39,216 nucleotides of DNA from a virus: positions 1 to 39,216 of the IMG/VR virus record IMGVR_UViG_3300036832_001431. One strand, written 5' to 3'. Below are positions 38,479-39,216 of the stretch, in pieces. The notes under the pieces are model-generated. The model saw nothing but the letters and a program-made list of their open reading frames with translations. It had not been told where the DNA came from and ran no database searches. How positions within the stretch are numbered: the stretch's first letter is position 1; each line of letters starts with the position of its first letter. Both the position numbers and the translations under genes were made by a program.

Positions 38479-38717
38479 TCGTCCTTCTGCATCTCTTGCG
38501 ATTGTTCGGCACCGTCGTCTTGATCGTCGCCGTCTATCGTGGGTCGCAGCTGGCGCTCGTGTGTGTCCTCGTGCTGCTGCTCCTCGCGCAGGAAGCGCAG
38601 GCCCTCTTGTTGTATCGAGGCCGGCACGCCGCGCGGGATTTGTTTCGGCTGCTCCAGCGGCAGCAGCAATACCCGGGCGGCCGTGCGGGCGGCCCCGTCT
38701 CGGATGGTCCGCAGTGA
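38475..38717 (+). CDS. Membrane protein, possible holin
   Basis: 80 aa. A long hydrophobic region at residues 2-45 ('MIVLLHLLRLFGTVVLIVAV', 'LALVCVLVLLLLAQEAQALL') fits two membrane helices, followed by a basic, polar C-terminus ('RHAARDLFRLLQRQQQ'). This layout is compatible with a class II holin, but it has no neighbouring endolysin. Coupled by ATGA to the gene before. Confidence 0.55.
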   Translation: MIVLLHLLRLFGTVVLIVAVYRGSQLALVCVLVLLLLAQEAQALLLYRGRHAARDLFRLLQRQQQYPGGRAGGPVSDGPQ

Positions 38718-38801
38718 ATGTCTCGACAGTTCCAGGCCGGCCGGCGCTGGGGGCCGATACAACCGGCACCCGGTCCAGGCCAGGCCGCACGACGGGTCTA
38801 G
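38718..38801 (+). CDS. Very small open frame, doubtful
   Basis: 27 aa directly after the membrane-protein TGA, ending TAG 38799-38801. 'MSRQFQAGRRWGPIQPAPG' is basic and Pro-rich. The adjacent stop-start favours translation, but length and composition do not. Otherwise this is an 88 bp gap before the HNH gene. Confidence 0.2.
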   Translation: MSRQFQAGRRWGPIQPAPGPGQAARRV

Positions 38802-38805
38802 TCGC

Positions 38806-39150
38806 ATGCCTCGCGCACCGTCCCGCCTCTGTTCGCGTGGTCATCTGTTCTCAGGTCGTCAGCGATGTCCAACCTGCCAGGCGGCGCACTGGGCCAGGCG
38901 TGCACCGGCCGACGCTCGAGGGTATGACCAGGCGTGGGTCGTCCTTCGTGCACGTCACGCCGCTGAGCATCCGCTGTGCGAGGACTGTCGTCGTCGTGGA
39001 CGGGTGCGGACGATGGACGAAGTGGATCACATCATTCCGTTCGATGGTCCGGGCGACCCGAGGCGGCTGGACCCGGGAAACCTTCAATCACTCTGCCGGC
39101 CCTGCCACCAACGGAAGACGACGGCCGACCGTCGACGGCGCCGCGGCTGA
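38806..39150 (+). CDS. HNH endonuclease, packaging-associated
   Basis: 114 aa from ATG 38806; a longer frame upstream is a shadow of the membrane gene. Cys pairs ('CSRGHLFSGRQRCPTC', 'LCEDCRRRGRV') flank the HNH core 'DEVDHIIPFDGPGD', 'NLQSLCRPCHQRKT'. HNH proteins next to cos and terminase genes support DNA cleavage during packaging in many HK97-like phages. It is the last gene before the window end and would be next to the left-end repeats if the genome circularises. Confidence 0.9.
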   Translation: MPRAPSRLCSRGHLFSGRQRCPTCQAAHWARRAPADARGYDQAWVVLRARHAAEHPLCEDCRRRGRVRTMDEVDHIIPFDGPGDPRRLDPGNLQSLCRPCHQRKTTADRRRRRG

Positions 39151-39216
39151 GTCCATCTCGACCGGCCGGGGGGGTAGCGGAATGTTTGACCGACCAGGTC
39201 ACCAAACCACCCGGGT
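39151..39216. other. Right-end non-coding region
   Basis: 66 bp after the HNH gene, with a G run (GGCCGGGGGGG near 39165-39175) and no reading frame, hairpin or T-run terminator that I can support. No sequence is shared with the first bases of the window, so there is no direct terminal repeat. Confidence 0.4.

Noticed and set aside
1-39216. Direct terminal repeat
   Set aside because: First and last bases share no sequence that I can see, so circular permutation by repeat is not supported.
1-39216. tRNA genes and CRISPR arrays
   Set aside because: I found no cloverleaf-like sequence or regularly spaced repeats on reading both strands; a dedicated search could still find a divergent tRNA.

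Overview
The window looks like a complete or near-complete genome of a temperate, high-GC siphovirus (HK97-fold capsid, long non-contractile tail). I see no host genes, tRNAs, rRNAs or CRISPR arrays. The genes that set this identity are a P27-type small terminase, an HK97-type large terminase, a protease-capsid fusion, a portal, a tape measure, a large serine recombinase and a CI/Cro-like switch. No gene crosses either end: an HNH endonuclease is the last gene, the packaging genes lie near the first base, and I see no direct terminal repeat. This fits a genome opened at or near its packaging site. The host cannot be named; base composition and families suggest a GC-rich, probably environmental, bacterium. 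The hexamer CTCGAG is far more common than composition predicts.

Layout. 1-128: non-coding left end with helically spaced GGCCT repeats. 129-4356: ParB/methyltransferase, a DUF6166 protein, an unknown, small and large terminase, and a ribbon-helix-helix (RHH) protein. 4353-5920: a reverse-strand operon of seven 66-82 aa proteins, with its own TTGACA-type promoter overlapping a perfect palindrome. 6100-14819: head and neck (protease-capsid, portal, coiled-coil/collagen-like accessory protein, connectors, a duplicated tail-terminator domain with one copy fused to a Kelch propeller, major tail protein, tail-assembly chaperones with a -1 slippery site). 14826-25232: tape measure, tail tip, fibres and small tail-end genes. 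25243-28336 (reverse): serine recombinase, two small genes, repressor. 28391-28466: operators and promoter. 28484-33057: early genes (HTH, zinc protein, possible annealing protein, HNH, RecB-like nuclease, replication initiator with an AT-rich origin candidate, RusA). 33054-39150: accessory genes, including two large unfamiliar proteins (609 and 351 aa), an XF1762-family protein, DUF3846, membrane proteins and the terminal HNH.

Most genes overlap by 1-4 bases (ATGA, GTGA, TGATG), so most are translationally coupled in a few long operons. Points most worth following up are the Kelch-fused second tail terminator, an amber codon that splits an IPT/TIG domain between two in-frame tail genes, the CCTAGG motif that I found only in three regulatory or end regions, the seven-gene reverse cassette inside the late region, the methyltransferase that lacks its SAM-binding motif, and the absence of any recognisable endolysin.
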